DNA from: JAABVD01 sp965204545
GTDB taxonomy: Bacteria > Verrucomicrobiota > Verrucomicrobiia > Opitutales > UBA2995
Reading direction: 5' to 3'
NCBI GenBank assembly: GCA_965204545.1
Contig: CBDBFA010000003.1
Coordinates: 248,001-312,000, forward strand
DNA: 64,000 nt
In this document: positions 17,451 to 26,756 of the stretch, one piece after another
Numbering within the stretch: position 1 is the first letter of the stretch
Layout of the letters: the number at the start of each line of letters is the position of its first letter
The notes under the pieces: generated by a model
The model's input: the letters and a program-made list of their open reading frames with translations, nothing else
Databases searched by the model: none
Told to the model about the DNA's origin: nothing
Position numbers and translations under genes: made by a program

Positions 17451-18878
17451 TCAGGCAAGGATATCGTGCACGACGTGGCCATGCACGTCGGTCAGGCGGT
17501 AGTCCCGGCCCTGGAAGCGGTAGGTCAGCCTTTCGTGATCAAATCCCAGCAGATGTAGAATGGTGGCGTTGAGGTCGTGTACGTGGACCGGATTTTCCAC
17601 CACGTTGAACCCCAGGTCATCCGTGGCGCCGTAGGTGTAACCGGATTTTACCCCTCCGCCGGCCATCCATATGGTAAAAGCCGCATTATGGTGATCGCGT
17701 CCCCTGTCATCCCCTGGATTTTGAGTCATGGGAGTGCGGCCGAACTCGCCACCCCAAATGACGAGAGTGTCCTTGAGCATGTCGCGGTCCTTCAGGTCCT
17801 GCAAAAGGGCCGCAACCGGTTGATCGGTATCCAAACAATTCTTGGTGTGATTTTTCACCAGGGTGTTGTGTTGATCCCAGGCTTCGTGGAAGAGCTGGAC
17901 GAATCGCACGTCCCTTTCCAACATGCGGCGGGCCAAGAGGCAATTCCGGGCAAAGTTGGACTCCTTGGGATTTTTTATCATATAGGCATCCAAGGTGGCC
18001 TGCGATTCCTGGCTCAAGTCCATGAGTTCCGGGGCGCTGGACTGCAGGCGGTAAGCCGTTTCGTAGGATTGAATCCTGGCGGCCGTTTGCGAGTCGGCCG
18101 TTCTGGCCAGGGTTTGCTCATTTAACCGTTTGAGAACGTCGAGAGAATCCCTCTGGGCCCGGTCATCGTATCCGGCGGGATTGGACAAATAGAGGATGGG
18201 ATCGCCGCTACCCCGGAAGGGAACGCCGTTATAAATGGTTGGCAGGAAACCACAACCATAGTTGCTGGGCCCCCCACTGGTGCCTTTGGCGCTGGTGAGA
18301 ACCACGTAACCCGGGAGGTCCTCCGAAGCGCTTCCCAGGCCATATACCGTCCAACTTCCCAGACTGGGACGCCCGAATTGCTGGTGCCCGGTATTCATGA
18401 AGATCTGGGCAGGGGCGTGATTCACCTCATTGGTATGCATGGACCGGATGAAACAAATGTCGTCGACGTGTTTTCCGATGTGGGGAAGTAATTCGCTGAG
18501 GTAGTAGCCGCATTTACCGTGTGGGCTGAATTTGAATTCGGGGCCGGAAAGCTTTGAGTTGGGGTCGATAAAAGCAGTGCGGTAATCCTTCAGCAGACTG
18601 GCCGGAGGGAGTTGCCCATGCCGTTTTGCCAGTTCGGGTTTGTAGTCCAAAAGGTCCAAATGGCTGGGAGCGCCGGCCATGAAAATGTAAACCACCCGTT
18701 TGGCCCTCGGTGTGAAGTGGGGCGCTCTGGGCGCCAAAGGGTTCGATGAGCCTGCCGCAAATCCATCGCGCAGAAACAGGGAGTTAAGGGCCAAGCCCGC
18801 CATGCCAACTCCACATCGCTGCAAAAACCAACGACGCGTATTGAGCTTTGCCAATTCATTTTGTATTTCGTTCTTCAT
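17451..18878 (-). CDS. DUF1501 protein, Tat-exported
   Basis: Member of the DUF1501 family (sulfatase/phosphatase-fold-like proteins of Planctomycetes and Verrucomicrobia), function unknown. The N-terminus contains NTRRWFLQRCGVGMAGLALN, a twin-arginine signal. Hallmarks are VVYIFMAGAPSHLDLLDYKP, FIRSMHTNEVNHAPAQIFMNTG, LVIWGGEFGRTPMTQ and the C-terminal ATILHLLGFDHERLTY/YRLTDVHG. The gene starts 16 bp after the stop of a PSCyt1/DUF1549/DUF1553 gene, the usual DUF1501 partner, so both are one operon. A second pair with the same order lies at 25-29 kb. Confidence 0.92.
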   Translation of the reverse strand: MKNEIQNELAKLNTRRWFLQRCGVGMAGLALNSLFLRDGFAAGSSNPLAPRAPHFTPRAKRVVYIFMAGAPSHLDLLDYKPELAKRHGQLPPASLLKDYRTAFIDPNSKLSGPEFKFSPHGKCGYYLSELLPHIGKHVDDICFIRSMHTNEVNHAPAQIFMNTGHQQFGRPSLGSWTVYGLGSASEDLPGYVVLTSAKGTSGGPSNYGCGFLPTIYNGVPFRGSGDPILYLSNPAGYDDRAQRDSLDVLKRLNEQTLARTADSQTAARIQSYETAYRLQSSAPELMDLSQESQATLDAYMIKNPKESNFARNCLLARRMLERDVRFVQLFHEAWDQHNTLVKNHTKNCLDTDQPVAALLQDLKDRDMLKDTLVIWGGEFGRTPMTQNPGDDRGRDHHNAAFTIWMAGGGVKSGYTYGATDDLGFNVVENPVHVHDLNATILHLLGFDHERLTYRFQGRDYRLTDVHGHVVHDILA

Positions 18879-18894
18879 GACGGTAAGGCCGAAG

Positions 18895-21800
18895 TCAGTT
18901 TTTGGTCAGGGTCTCGTCCAGGTTGAGGAGGACTCTGGAGGCAATGGTCCAGGAGGCTACATCCTTTGGGGTAACTCCTTCCGGTAAATCCGGAATCGTA
19001 TCCGGATCCTTGAAAGCGATTTTGCGAATATCGAGCCAACCCTCCGCCAACCGTTGGCTTTGAGATTCGACCAGGCCCGCTATTTCCCTGGCCTCGAAGC
19101 TGGTTGCGGGACGACCGGAAGTGAGCAGAAAACCGTAATTGGCCCGTTCCCGGTTGGTTTGACCCCCTTCCTTGAGGATTCTCAGGGCCAGGCCTTGGGA
19201 GGCCTCCACAAAAATGGTTTCATTCAGGGAAGTGAGCGCGGAAAGGGGTGTGTTCGTCCTCACCCGGCCGCTGCAGGATTCATCCGCGTTGGGCGCATCG
19301 AAACTGGTTAACACCGGATCGGGCATGGACCGCTTCTTGAACAGGTACAAGGACCTTCGATACCGGTTTTCGTCTTCGGCGGGGTACCAGTATTCGGGAA
19401 CGACATAATTGAAATTGAGGACGGATTCGGGAACCGGAGGAAATATGCTCGGGCCTCCAATTTTTTTGGTCAGCAATCCCGAGGCCGCCAGGGCAAGGTC
19501 TCGCAGGACCTCCGCTTCCGCACGAAATCGCGGCCCTCTCGCCAGCAGGCGGTTATTCGGATCCCTTTCTTTCAACTCCGAGGATACGGAGGAGTCCTGC
19601 TGGTAGGTATTGCTGGTCAGGATCTGCTTGATCAAGGCCTTTTGGCTCCATCCATTTTCTCTGAAATCCACCGCCAGCCAATCGAGTAGTTCGAGGTGTT
19701 CCGGTTTCGGGGCGCGAGTGCCCCAGTCCTCGGGGGTGATTACGAGTCCCGAACCAAATATGGACTGCCAGATCCGGTTCACTTGCACGCGCGCCGTCAA
19801 GGGAGCCTCCTCCCTTGTAACCCAATGCGCCAAGTCAAGCCTGGATGGATTTTTTTGGGGGAGGGCATTCAAAATGGCCGGAGTACCCCTTTCAACCTGG
19901 TGTTTCGGTTTATTCCAAGCCCCACGATCGAGCAGGCGGGTTACCCGGGGAAACTCGGGATCGGTATCAAGGGTATGGAGCACGCTGGTTTTTGCCTCCG
20001 GGTAACCCGATTCGAGTTCGTTTATTTCTGCCAGAATTTCGGCGAAATCTCCCTGGCTTTTACTCCAGGCCCGAAAGAGCGCGGATCGGTCCTTGTCGGA
20101 AAGGTTTTTTTCATCCTTGGCCAAGGCCAGAGCCGCGGCATGGTCGTAATCCGGAGCGGAGGGATTCAGTGAATCCGTAAGGGAGAAGCGATACCGCCCC
20201 AGTTGCTGGTTTTCGCGCCCTCTACCGCCGCCTCCATGGTTCTGAACCAGTTCTACCCTGATTTGGCTCCCCTCGGGCATGGCCAGGGGTTCCTTGAAGG
20301 TCACTACGGCAGCGTATTCAGAATGCCTCAGGACAGGACCTCGGTCGGGCGCCCAGCCCGTCTTCTCGTCCCCATCTATGAGAAAGCTCGCCGGGCCAAT
20401 TTTTCGTTTTCCTTCCCTATCCCGATTTTCGTCGGAGAAATATTCGCGCATGGTGCCTTCTTCCATTTCGAAGTCGGCGCTGGCATGGCCCAACTCGACG
20501 GGCATCCATTCCTCTTCACCCGGCCACTTGCGAAACGCCTTGAATTCGCTGATGCCAAAGGTTCCCCAATAACTGCGGCCTGGCCCTGTGAAAGATAAAT
20601 CCGCGTGGGTGAGCGCTTCCAGCCGGATACCGGTCACCATGGGCAAGTTGGAAACCCCCTCGGTAATGGAATATCCGTTTACGGTCGGATGACCCAAAGT
20701 GAGGATACTATGGTCGGGCAATTCCACCGGGTGGTTGAGGCCTCCATGCCAAAGCTGGGAGGTGGTATCCCAGATTTTCCAAATGGAATTTGCTTCCCTC
20801 TGTTGCTTTTTCCATTCCGCCAACTCGGTTTTCCAATCCGGCCTGCTTTGCCGGATCTTATCCTCAAGTTTGTTGACCTGGGCGCGGATGGATTCGATTT
20901 CGGTCAGTTGTTCATCCGAATAAACCCAGGACATGGCCTCATGGGTTTCATTGAAAAATGCGAACAGACTGAAGTATTCATCATGGGTGATGGGATCGAA
21001 TTTATGGGTATGGCATTGAGCGCAACGCACCGTCAGTCCCAGGGCGGTTTTCCCAAATGTGTCCATCCGGTCGAAAATCCCTTCGATCCGAAACTGTTCC
21101 GGAACGATGGCCCCTTCCTCGTTGATCATACCGTTGCGCATAAATCCGGTCGCCACCAATTGGTCCTGGGTTCTGCCGGGCAGAAGATCGCCGGCCAATT
21201 GCTCTATCAGGAATTGATCGTAGGGCATATCTTCATTCAGGGCCTCGATGACCCAGTCCCGGTAAATCCACTGGTCCCTGGCCAAGTCTTTTTCGTAGCC
21301 GTTCGAGTCGGCATAGCGGGCCAGGTCCAGCCAGTGTCGAGCCCATTTTTCACCGAATGCGGGCCGCCGCATCAAATCGTCAATCAGCGCCTCTATCGCT
21401 TTGGTTTCATTCTCTTTAAAAGCTGAGACAAAGGCGTCGATATCCCCCGGGCTGGGGGGCAGGCCGATGAGGTCGAGGTAGATGCGTCGGGCCAGGGTGT
21501 ACGGGTCCGCTTGTTTGACAGGCCTTAAACCTTCTTTTTCCAGCCGGTCCAGCACAAAGGCATCGATCGGGTGTTTGGAATGCCTTGGCAGTTTTCTTTT
21601 TTTCGGCTTCTGCCAGGCCCAGTGTTCATCGTATACGGCTCCCTCTTCTATCCATTTGTAGAGCAGGTCCCTATGTTCCGCCGTAAGTCTCTTTTTGAAC
21701 TCCTTCGGCGGCATCCGTTCATCTCGATCCCTGTGGTTGATACGGTAGATCAGCTCGCTGTCGTCCGGATTCCCCGGGTCGATTGCCACCGCTCCGACGA

Positions 21801-21993
21801 GATCGGCATAGGCTCCTTCCGGAGTATCCAGCCTCAAATCTGCCTGGCGCGCCTCCGGATCCGGCCCATGGCATTCAAAACAGTGCTCTGCAAGGATCGG
21901 TAATACCTCGCGGCTGAAATCCACCGTGCCGGATTTTCCAAACAGGGCAAATGGAAGGAGACACAAAAGTGTCGTTTGTATGAGTCGAGCCAT
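18895..21993 (-). CDS. PSCyt1-DUF1549-DUF1553 protein (planctomycete-type cytochrome c)
   Basis: Large secreted protein with a c-type heme site. The start at 21993 (MARLIQTTLLCLLPFALFG) yields a signal peptide; the longer frame to 22047 does not. CFECHG at residues 38-43 is the CxxCH heme-binding motif of PSCyt1. DUF1549 (PSCyt2) follows (~residues 140-350: IDAFVLDRLEKEGL, RHWLDLARYADSNGYEKD, CAQCHTHKFDPI with a second CxxCH-like site). The C-terminal DUF1553/PSD1 covers ~700-980 (DLAHWVTREEAPLTARVQVN, NTPLSALTSLNE). Proposed to be electron-transfer or carbohydrate-oxidising proteins; unproven. Coupled with the downstream DUF1501 gene. Confidence 0.92.
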   Translation of the reverse strand: MARLIQTTLLCLLPFALFGKSGTVDFSREVLPILAEHCFECHGPDPEARQADLRLDTPEGAYADLVGAVAIDPGNPDDSELIYRINHRDRDERMPPKEFKKRLTAEHRDLLYKWIEEGAVYDEHWAWQKPKKRKLPRHSKHPIDAFVLDRLEKEGLRPVKQADPYTLARRIYLDLIGLPPSPGDIDAFVSAFKENETKAIEALIDDLMRRPAFGEKWARHWLDLARYADSNGYEKDLARDQWIYRDWVIEALNEDMPYDQFLIEQLAGDLLPGRTQDQLVATGFMRNGMINEEGAIVPEQFRIEGIFDRMDTFGKTALGLTVRCAQCHTHKFDPITHDEYFSLFAFFNETHEAMSWVYSDEQLTEIESIRAQVNKLEDKIRQSRPDWKTELAEWKKQQREANSIWKIWDTTSQLWHGGLNHPVELPDHSILTLGHPTVNGYSITEGVSNLPMVTGIRLEALTHADLSFTGPGRSYWGTFGISEFKAFRKWPGEEEWMPVELGHASADFEMEEGTMREYFSDENRDREGKRKIGPASFLIDGDEKTGWAPDRGPVLRHSEYAAVVTFKEPLAMPEGSQIRVELVQNHGGGGRGRENQQLGRYRFSLTDSLNPSAPDYDHAAALALAKDEKNLSDKDRSALFRAWSKSQGDFAEILAEINELESGYPEAKTSVLHTLDTDPEFPRVTRLLDRGAWNKPKHQVERGTPAILNALPQKNPSRLDLAHWVTREEAPLTARVQVNRIWQSIFGSGLVITPEDWGTRAPKPEHLELLDWLAVDFRENGWSQKALIKQILTSNTYQQDSSVSSELKERDPNNRLLARGPRFRAEAEVLRDLALAASGLLTKKIGGPSIFPPVPESVLNFNYVVPEYWYPAEDENRYRRSLYLFKKRSMPDPVLTSFDAPNADESCSGRVRTNTPLSALTSLNETIFVEASQGLALRILKEGGQTNRERANYGFLLTSGRPATSFEAREIAGLVESQSQRLAEGWLDIRKIAFKDPDTIPDLPEGVTPKDVASWTIASRVLLNLDETLTKN

Positions 21994-22128
21994 CGGGATG
22001 CGCAAAAGAGGAGAAACCAGCTTGGTCGAATTCACTGTATTTTGCAACCCTGTACGGTTATCCGAAAAAAGAGACTTTTTGACTAATAGGATTATGCTTT
22101 GTGTGATGCGGTTTGAAGCGCAATAGTC

Positions 22129-25100
22129 ATGTCGATGTCAATTGGTAGAATACTTTCCCCCGGGCCGGGAACATTGGGGTTCCGTCTAAAGCAGAAGAAG
22201 GGGTCAAGCCTTGAATCGGTTGACTCCGCAAGCTGCGTCAAGATTACAAGGCATGACCCCGACACCAGTGCTCGATCTCCTTTCGCTCGCTACGAATTTT
22301 GTAAGATATGCGGGGCAATAGCTTTCACCCTTCTCCTCTCTTGGGGGATCCCGGCGGTTGCTTCCGAATTCAATCTGCTGAACTACGCCGACCCCGCCGT
22401 TCACCCCTACGCAGATCCGGCGGGTGGTCGGGACCGGCACCGTTACACGGATGCGCAGGTTAACGAAATGAGGCTCTACGATTTTTACTCCCGGCAGGCG
22501 GACTATTACCTGGAGAAAGGAACCGTTCCCGAAATCATCCCGGCCTACCCAGGTATGGACGCAGGCTTGAACGGGCACTGGGGAACCCATCCTCAAATTC
22601 AGATTCAGGACGATAAGTGGAGCCGAATGGACAACGGTTCCACCGTCGGTTCGGTCGTGGCGCAAGGAGAGGATTTTATCGTGAAAGCGGTCAACCTCCG
22701 CCTCGGCAGCAATCCACCCCTGTCTGCCGTCTTCGATCCCCTGAGTCTTTCCTATGGCCAGGTCTGGGGGGAGGCTTTCCTGCGTTATCCCAGCTTTCAG
22801 TGGGGCATTTCCGGACGGGTGGAACCGGGAGGGGAAATCATCCTCGAGAATCCCGCTTCCGGCTGGTCCGCCCTTACCGGGGACGAGATTGAGTCGGCAA
22901 CTGCGAAAAACCATTACAGCGGTAAGCGCGAAACGCACAATTACCGCGGCTATTACCTTTATGGAGATGAAACCGTATTCAAATACCGGGTACATTCCGC
23001 TGAGATTCTCGACCTTCCGGGAGCCCTCAGCATAGCCGGGACTGCCGTATTTACGCGAACCCTGCAATTCACCAATGGCTCTCCCGGTCTCCGGTTGAAC
23101 CATTTTCTCCTGCCCAAAGAGGCCACCAGGCTGGAGTCCGTTATCCCTGAAAACTTGGCGGGAGTCGCCTACAAAACAGCCGCCGGCACAATGGGACTTC
23201 TCATCCAGGCCTCGGATGAAATCGGCGAGATCGGAATTCGGGAAGATGAAACGGGCGCCTTGGTTGTGGAAATACCCCCGGGACAAGTCGGCTCCGTGAT
23301 CACCCTTTACGCATGGAACGGGGTTCTTGAAGCCGAGGAGGCGGCAAGGGCAATCCGCAAGTTAAAACCTGGCATTTCTCCAAAATTACTTCGCGGCGGT
23401 CCGAGCCGATGGACCGAGGTTGAACCCCTGACAGGGGAAACAGGTTCGGGAAATGGCCCCTACCAGATCGATACCATTCCCGTTCCATTGGAAAACCCCT
23501 ACCGTTCGCCGATGTTCCTGAGCGGGCTGGATTTCTTTCCCAATGGAGATGCGGCCGTATCCACCTTCTTCGGAGACGTTTGGCTCGTGCGCGGTTTGGA
23601 CCGGGATTTAAAATCCGTCCGCTGGAAGCGAATCGCCCAAGGGTTGAACCAGCCGCTTGGATTGCTGGTCATCGATGGGAAGATCCATGCCTTGGGCAAA
23701 GACCAGATTACCGTTTTGCACGACCTCAATGGGGACGAGGAAATCGATTTCTACGAAAACTTTTGCAATTCCTATGTCACATCGCCCGGCGGTCACAATT
23801 ACAATACGGGGCTTCAGCGGGACGATGCCGGTTTCATGTATTTCGCTACCAAACATGCCGGGGTTGTACAGGTTTCCCCGGATGGAAGGAAAGTGCGTTC
23901 CCTGGGAGCCGGGATGCGAAACCCCAATGGCATAGGTGTCAGTCCCGATGGACGCGTCTGGTGCCCACTCCAGGAAGGTCAATGGACCCCGGCTTCTCAA
24001 ATTGTCCGCATTCAACCCGATGGTTATTACGGACATGGGAGGGAACGCCTCGATGAGCGCGAAATCACCCCGGCCACGTCTTACGTGCCGCGGGGAATCG
24101 ATAACTCCACGGGAGGATTCGTTTACATAACGTCCGACCGGTGGGGACCCATGAAAGACAAACTGGTCGTCTTTTCCTATGGGGCATCCTCACATTACCT
24201 CTATCTGGAGGATTCGGAAGGCTCGACACCCCAAGGGGGAATCGTTCCCCTGGAGGGAGATTTTCTATCGGGGATGCACCGCGCCCGCGTGAACCCGGCG
24301 GATGGGCAAGTCTACGCGGTGGGAAGCCAGGGCTGGATGAATTACGCCCAACAGGACGGATCCTTTGAACGCGTTCGCTACACCGGTAAACCTGTCTATT
24401 ACCCATCCGGATTTCAAGTCTTTCAAAACGGCATTCGGGTAGATTTCAACGAGAGGCTTTCCAAAAGGGAAGTCGAAGAACACGGCCGGTATTTCGCTCA
24501 ACAATGGCAGTACCTTTACTCCATGGGGTACGGTTCACCGGAGTATTCCATCCGTGATCCCCGTAGCGTCGGCCATGATCCGCTGCAAATCCGTTCGGCC
24601 ACGGTCATGAATGAAGGCAAGTCCCTGTTCCTGGAAATCCCGGACCTCATTCCCGCCATGACCGTTCACCTGCGACTTCACTTGAAATTCGCCGATGGCA
24701 ATCCCCATGCAACGGATTTATTCGCAACCATACACCAATTGGGAGAACCGTTTTCCGGTATCTCCAACCCACACCCTCTGGTATCCGGGAAGCCGGAATC
24801 CCTCAACCTGCTGATTCGGGAACCTCCCCCAACCCCGGAAGAGGAACCGGGAAGCGATGAACCGGGCCGACCCATCCTGCTCAAGGCGATAACCGGGATG
24901 AAGTACGACCGGGAAAAAATCGTGGTGCAGGCCGGGGAGCGAATTTCCCTGACCCTGGAGAATATCGACGTAATGCCCCACAACTGGATTCTGACCGGTT
25001 GGTTTAATTACGGACTGATTGGGCAGTTGGCGGACGCCATGGTGGAAGATCCGACCGCGGCCGAGCGTCACTACGTTCCCGATGACCCAAGCGTCCTGGA

Positions 25101-25236
25101 ATATACCCGTATGCTAAACCCCGGGGAATCCCAAACCATCCATTTCAACGCTCCAACCGCCTCCGGCAAGTACCCCTATGTGTGCACTTACCCCGGACAT
25201 TGGCAAGTCATGAAGGGAACCCTCATCGTTTACTAG
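22129..25236 (+). CDS. Secreted DUF6797-like/beta-propeller protein with C-terminal azurin-like copper domain
   Basis: Very large PVC-type protein. Residues ~85-420 resemble DUF6797 regions (YADPAVHPYADPAGGRDRHR). The middle is a sorbosone/glucose-dehydrogenase-like propeller (SGLDFFPNGDAAVSTFFGDV, GMRNPNGIGVSPDGRVW). The last ~120 residues are a cupredoxin: His951 (MPHN), Cys1019, His1024 and Met1028, giving C-x4-H-x3-M exactly as in azurin, so a type 1 copper site is expected. It probably passes electrons from a sugar oxidation. The ATG at 22129 is the only usable start, but codons ~24-60 come from a GGGGTCA palindrome and a dispersed element. The signal-like CGAIAFTLLLSWGIPAVAS is therefore internal by ~62 residues. 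It is convergent with the next DUF1501 gene. Confidence 0.78.
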   Translation: MSMSIGRILSPGPGTLGFRLKQKKGSSLESVDSASCVKITRHDPDTSARSPFARYEFCKICGAIAFTLLLSWGIPAVASEFNLLNYADPAVHPYADPAGGRDRHRYTDAQVNEMRLYDFYSRQADYYLEKGTVPEIIPAYPGMDAGLNGHWGTHPQIQIQDDKWSRMDNGSTVGSVVAQGEDFIVKAVNLRLGSNPPLSAVFDPLSLSYGQVWGEAFLRYPSFQWGISGRVEPGGEIILENPASGWSALTGDEIESATAKNHYSGKRETHNYRGYYLYGDETVFKYRVHSAEILDLPGALSIAGTAVFTRTLQFTNGSPGLRLNHFLLPKEATRLESVIPENLAGVAYKTAAGTMGLLIQASDEIGEIGIREDETGALVVEIPPGQVGSVITLYAWNGVLEAEEAARAIRKLKPGISPKLLRGGPSRWTEVEPLTGETGSGNGPYQIDTIPVPLENPYRSPMFLSGLDFFPNGDAAVSTFFGDVWLVRGLDRDLKSVRWKRIAQGLNQPLGLLVIDGKIHALGKDQITVLHDLNGDEEIDFYENFCNSYVTSPGGHNYNTGLQRDDAGFMYFATKHAGVVQVSPDGRKVRSLGAGMRNPNGIGVSPDGRVWCPLQEGQWTPASQIVRIQPDGYYGHGRERLDEREITPATSYVPRGIDNSTGGFVYITSDRWGPMKDKLVVFSYGASSHYLYLEDSEGSTPQGGIVPLEGDFLSGMHRARVNPADGQVYAVGSQGWMNYAQQDGSFERVRYTGKPVYYPSGFQVFQNGIRVDFNERLSKREVEEHGRYFAQQWQYLYSMGYGSPEYSIRDPRSVGHDPLQIRSATVMNEGKSLFLEIPDLIPAMTVHLRLHLKFADGNPHATDLFATIHQLGEPFSGISNPHPLVSGKPESLNLLIREPPPTPEEEPGSDEPGRPILLKAITGMKYDREKIVVQAGERISLTLENIDVMPHNWILTGWFNYGLIGQLADAMVEDPTAAERHYVPDDPSVLEYTRMLNPGESQTIHFNAPTASGKYPYVCTYPGHWQVMKGTLIVY
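22200..22260. repeat. GGGGTCA...TGACCCC imperfect palindrome inside a coding 5' end
   Basis: The left arm GGGGTCAAGCCTTGAATC pairs with the right arm GATTACAAGGCATGACCCC with one mismatch and one bulge. It lies within the predicted N-terminus of the propeller-azurin gene and is followed at once by a segment (22262-22310) similar to sequence near 30765-30800. Confidence 0.75.
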
Positions 25237-25241
25237 ATGAA

Positions 25242-25305
25242 AAGGGGTCAAACGCAAAATATAAAGATTTTAGTCAAAATCTTTATATTTTGCGTTTGAC
25301 CCCTT
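25242..25305. repeat. Perfect 30-bp inverted repeat (GGGGTCA family) between convergent genes
   Basis: Two 30-bp perfectly complementary arms separated by 4 nt (AGTC). The left arm begins AAGGGGTCAAACGCAAAAT. It fills the space between the stop of the propeller-azurin gene and the stop of the DUF1501 gene, whose last base it includes. It would fold as a very stable hairpin in both transcripts and could terminate both. The 19-nt outer arm recurs at 29317. Confidence 0.92.
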
Positions 25306-26756
25306 CAGGCAATGATATCCTTCACCACGTGGCCATGCACATCGGTCAGGCGATAGTTGCGGCCCTGGAATTTGTAGGTGTATTTCTCGTGATCGATGCC
25401 GAGCAGGTGTAATAGCGTTGCCTGGAAATCGTGCACGTGCACCGGGTTCTCCGTTGCGTTGAACCCCAATTCATCGGTAGCTCCATAGACAAAACCCGGT
25501 TTCACTCCCCCACCCGCCAGACAGATGGTGAAACCATAGGGATGATGGTCACGACCCCAGCGAGGCACGTCATCGAACTCGCCTTGCAGGAATGGCGTGC
25601 GCCCGAATTCACCGCCCCAGATAACGAGCGTATCGTCCAGAAGCCCTCTTTGCTTCAGGTCCTTGATCAGAGCGGCGCTCGGGGCATCGGTGTCCCTACA
25701 CTGGATTTGAAGCTGGGTAGTCAGATTGTTGTGCTGATCCCAACCGGCATGCATCAACTGAATGTAGCGTGTGCCGCGCTCGGCAAGTCGTCGAGCCATG
25801 AGACAGTTATAGGCGTAAGTACCTTGTTTATGAACGTCAGGCCCATACATCTCCAGGGTCTCCGGCGACTCATCGGAGAAATCGGTCAGTTCCGGCACGC
25901 TGACCTGCATTTTGTAGGCCATTTCGTATTGCGAAATGCGCGTGGAAATCTCGGGATCTCCGTACTCCCTCAACTTTATTTCATTCAATCGTGCCAAATC
26001 ATCCAACATATCCCGTCGCAGCTCACGGTCCGTGCCCCGTGGATTTTGCAGGTACAATACCGGGTCTCCGCTTCCCCTGAATTTAACTCCCTGGTATTTC
26101 GACGGCAGAAATCCACTTCCCCAATAGAAGTCGTAGAACATTTGCCCGCAGGAGGCTTCCTTATCCCGGGAAGTCATCGCCACAAAGGCAGGCAGATCTT
26201 CAGATTCAGCGCCGATTCCATAACTCAGCCAGGAACCGATGGTTGGTCGGCCTGGAATTTCCGAACCGCTCAGGAAGAACTGAATGGCCGGGGCATGGTT
26301 TACCTGGGTGGTATACATGGAGCGGATGAAACACAACTCCCCGGCAAGTTCGGCCATCTTCGGAAGGTAGCTCCCCATCCACATTCCATTCGGCCCGTAT
26401 TGCTCGAATTCGGTGATATTGGGCAAGAGCAACTTATCCTTGGTATTGGTCATGGAACTGAACCGCTTGTCTCCAAGAATCGAAGGCGGAACAGGTTCGC
26501 CCTGCATTTCTTTCAATTTTGGTTTGTAATCGAACAGGTCCACATGACTGGGAGCGCCATTCTGCAAGAGGTAAATGACCCGTTTGGCCTTTGGCGCGAA
26601 ATGCGGCAGGCCTGAAATTGCCGGGGCATTGATGGCGGAACCAAACAATTTTGGATTCAATAGACTGGCGAGAGCGACACCCCCTGCTCCCAGGGTTGCT
26701 CTTCCAAAGAATTCGCGGCGGGTGAATTGGCGTTTGGCGTCGTTTAAGGGATTCAT
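25305..26756 (-). CDS. DUF1501 protein (second copy), Tat-exported
   Basis: Second DUF1501 family member of the window, function unknown. It has the Tat-type N-terminus KRQFTRREFFGRATLGAGGV and the hallmarks VIYLLQNGAPSHVDLFDYKP, FIRSMYTTQVNHAPAIQFF, LVIWGGEFGRTPFLQGEFDD and LGIDHEKYTYKFQGRNYRLT. It is clearly homologous to, but diverged from, the 17.4-kb copy. Its ATG overlaps the stop of the upstream PSCyt1/DUF1549/DUF1553 gene by 4 bp, indicating translational coupling. Confidence 0.92.
   Translation of the reverse strand: MNPLNDAKRQFTRREFFGRATLGAGGVALASLLNPKLFGSAINAPAISGLPHFAPKAKRVIYLLQNGAPSHVDLFDYKPKLKEMQGEPVPPSILGDKRFSSMTNTKDKLLLPNITEFEQYGPNGMWMGSYLPKMAELAGELCFIRSMYTTQVNHAPAIQFFLSGSEIPGRPTIGSWLSYGIGAESEDLPAFVAMTSRDKEASCGQMFYDFYWGSGFLPSKYQGVKFRGSGDPVLYLQNPRGTDRELRRDMLDDLARLNEIKLREYGDPEISTRISQYEMAYKMQVSVPELTDFSDESPETLEMYGPDVHKQGTYAYNCLMARRLAERGTRYIQLMHAGWDQHNNLTTQLQIQCRDTDAPSAALIKDLKQRGLLDDTLVIWGGEFGRTPFLQGEFDDVPRWGRDHHPYGFTICLAGGGVKPGFVYGATDELGFNATENPVHVHDFQATLLHLLGIDHEKYTYKFQGRNYRLTDVHGHVVKDIIA

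Noticed and set aside
25431..26615. 394-codon plus-strand open frame opposite the second DUF1501 gene
   Set aside because: Mirror of a well-supported DUF1501 gene; the translated product has no recognisable motif.
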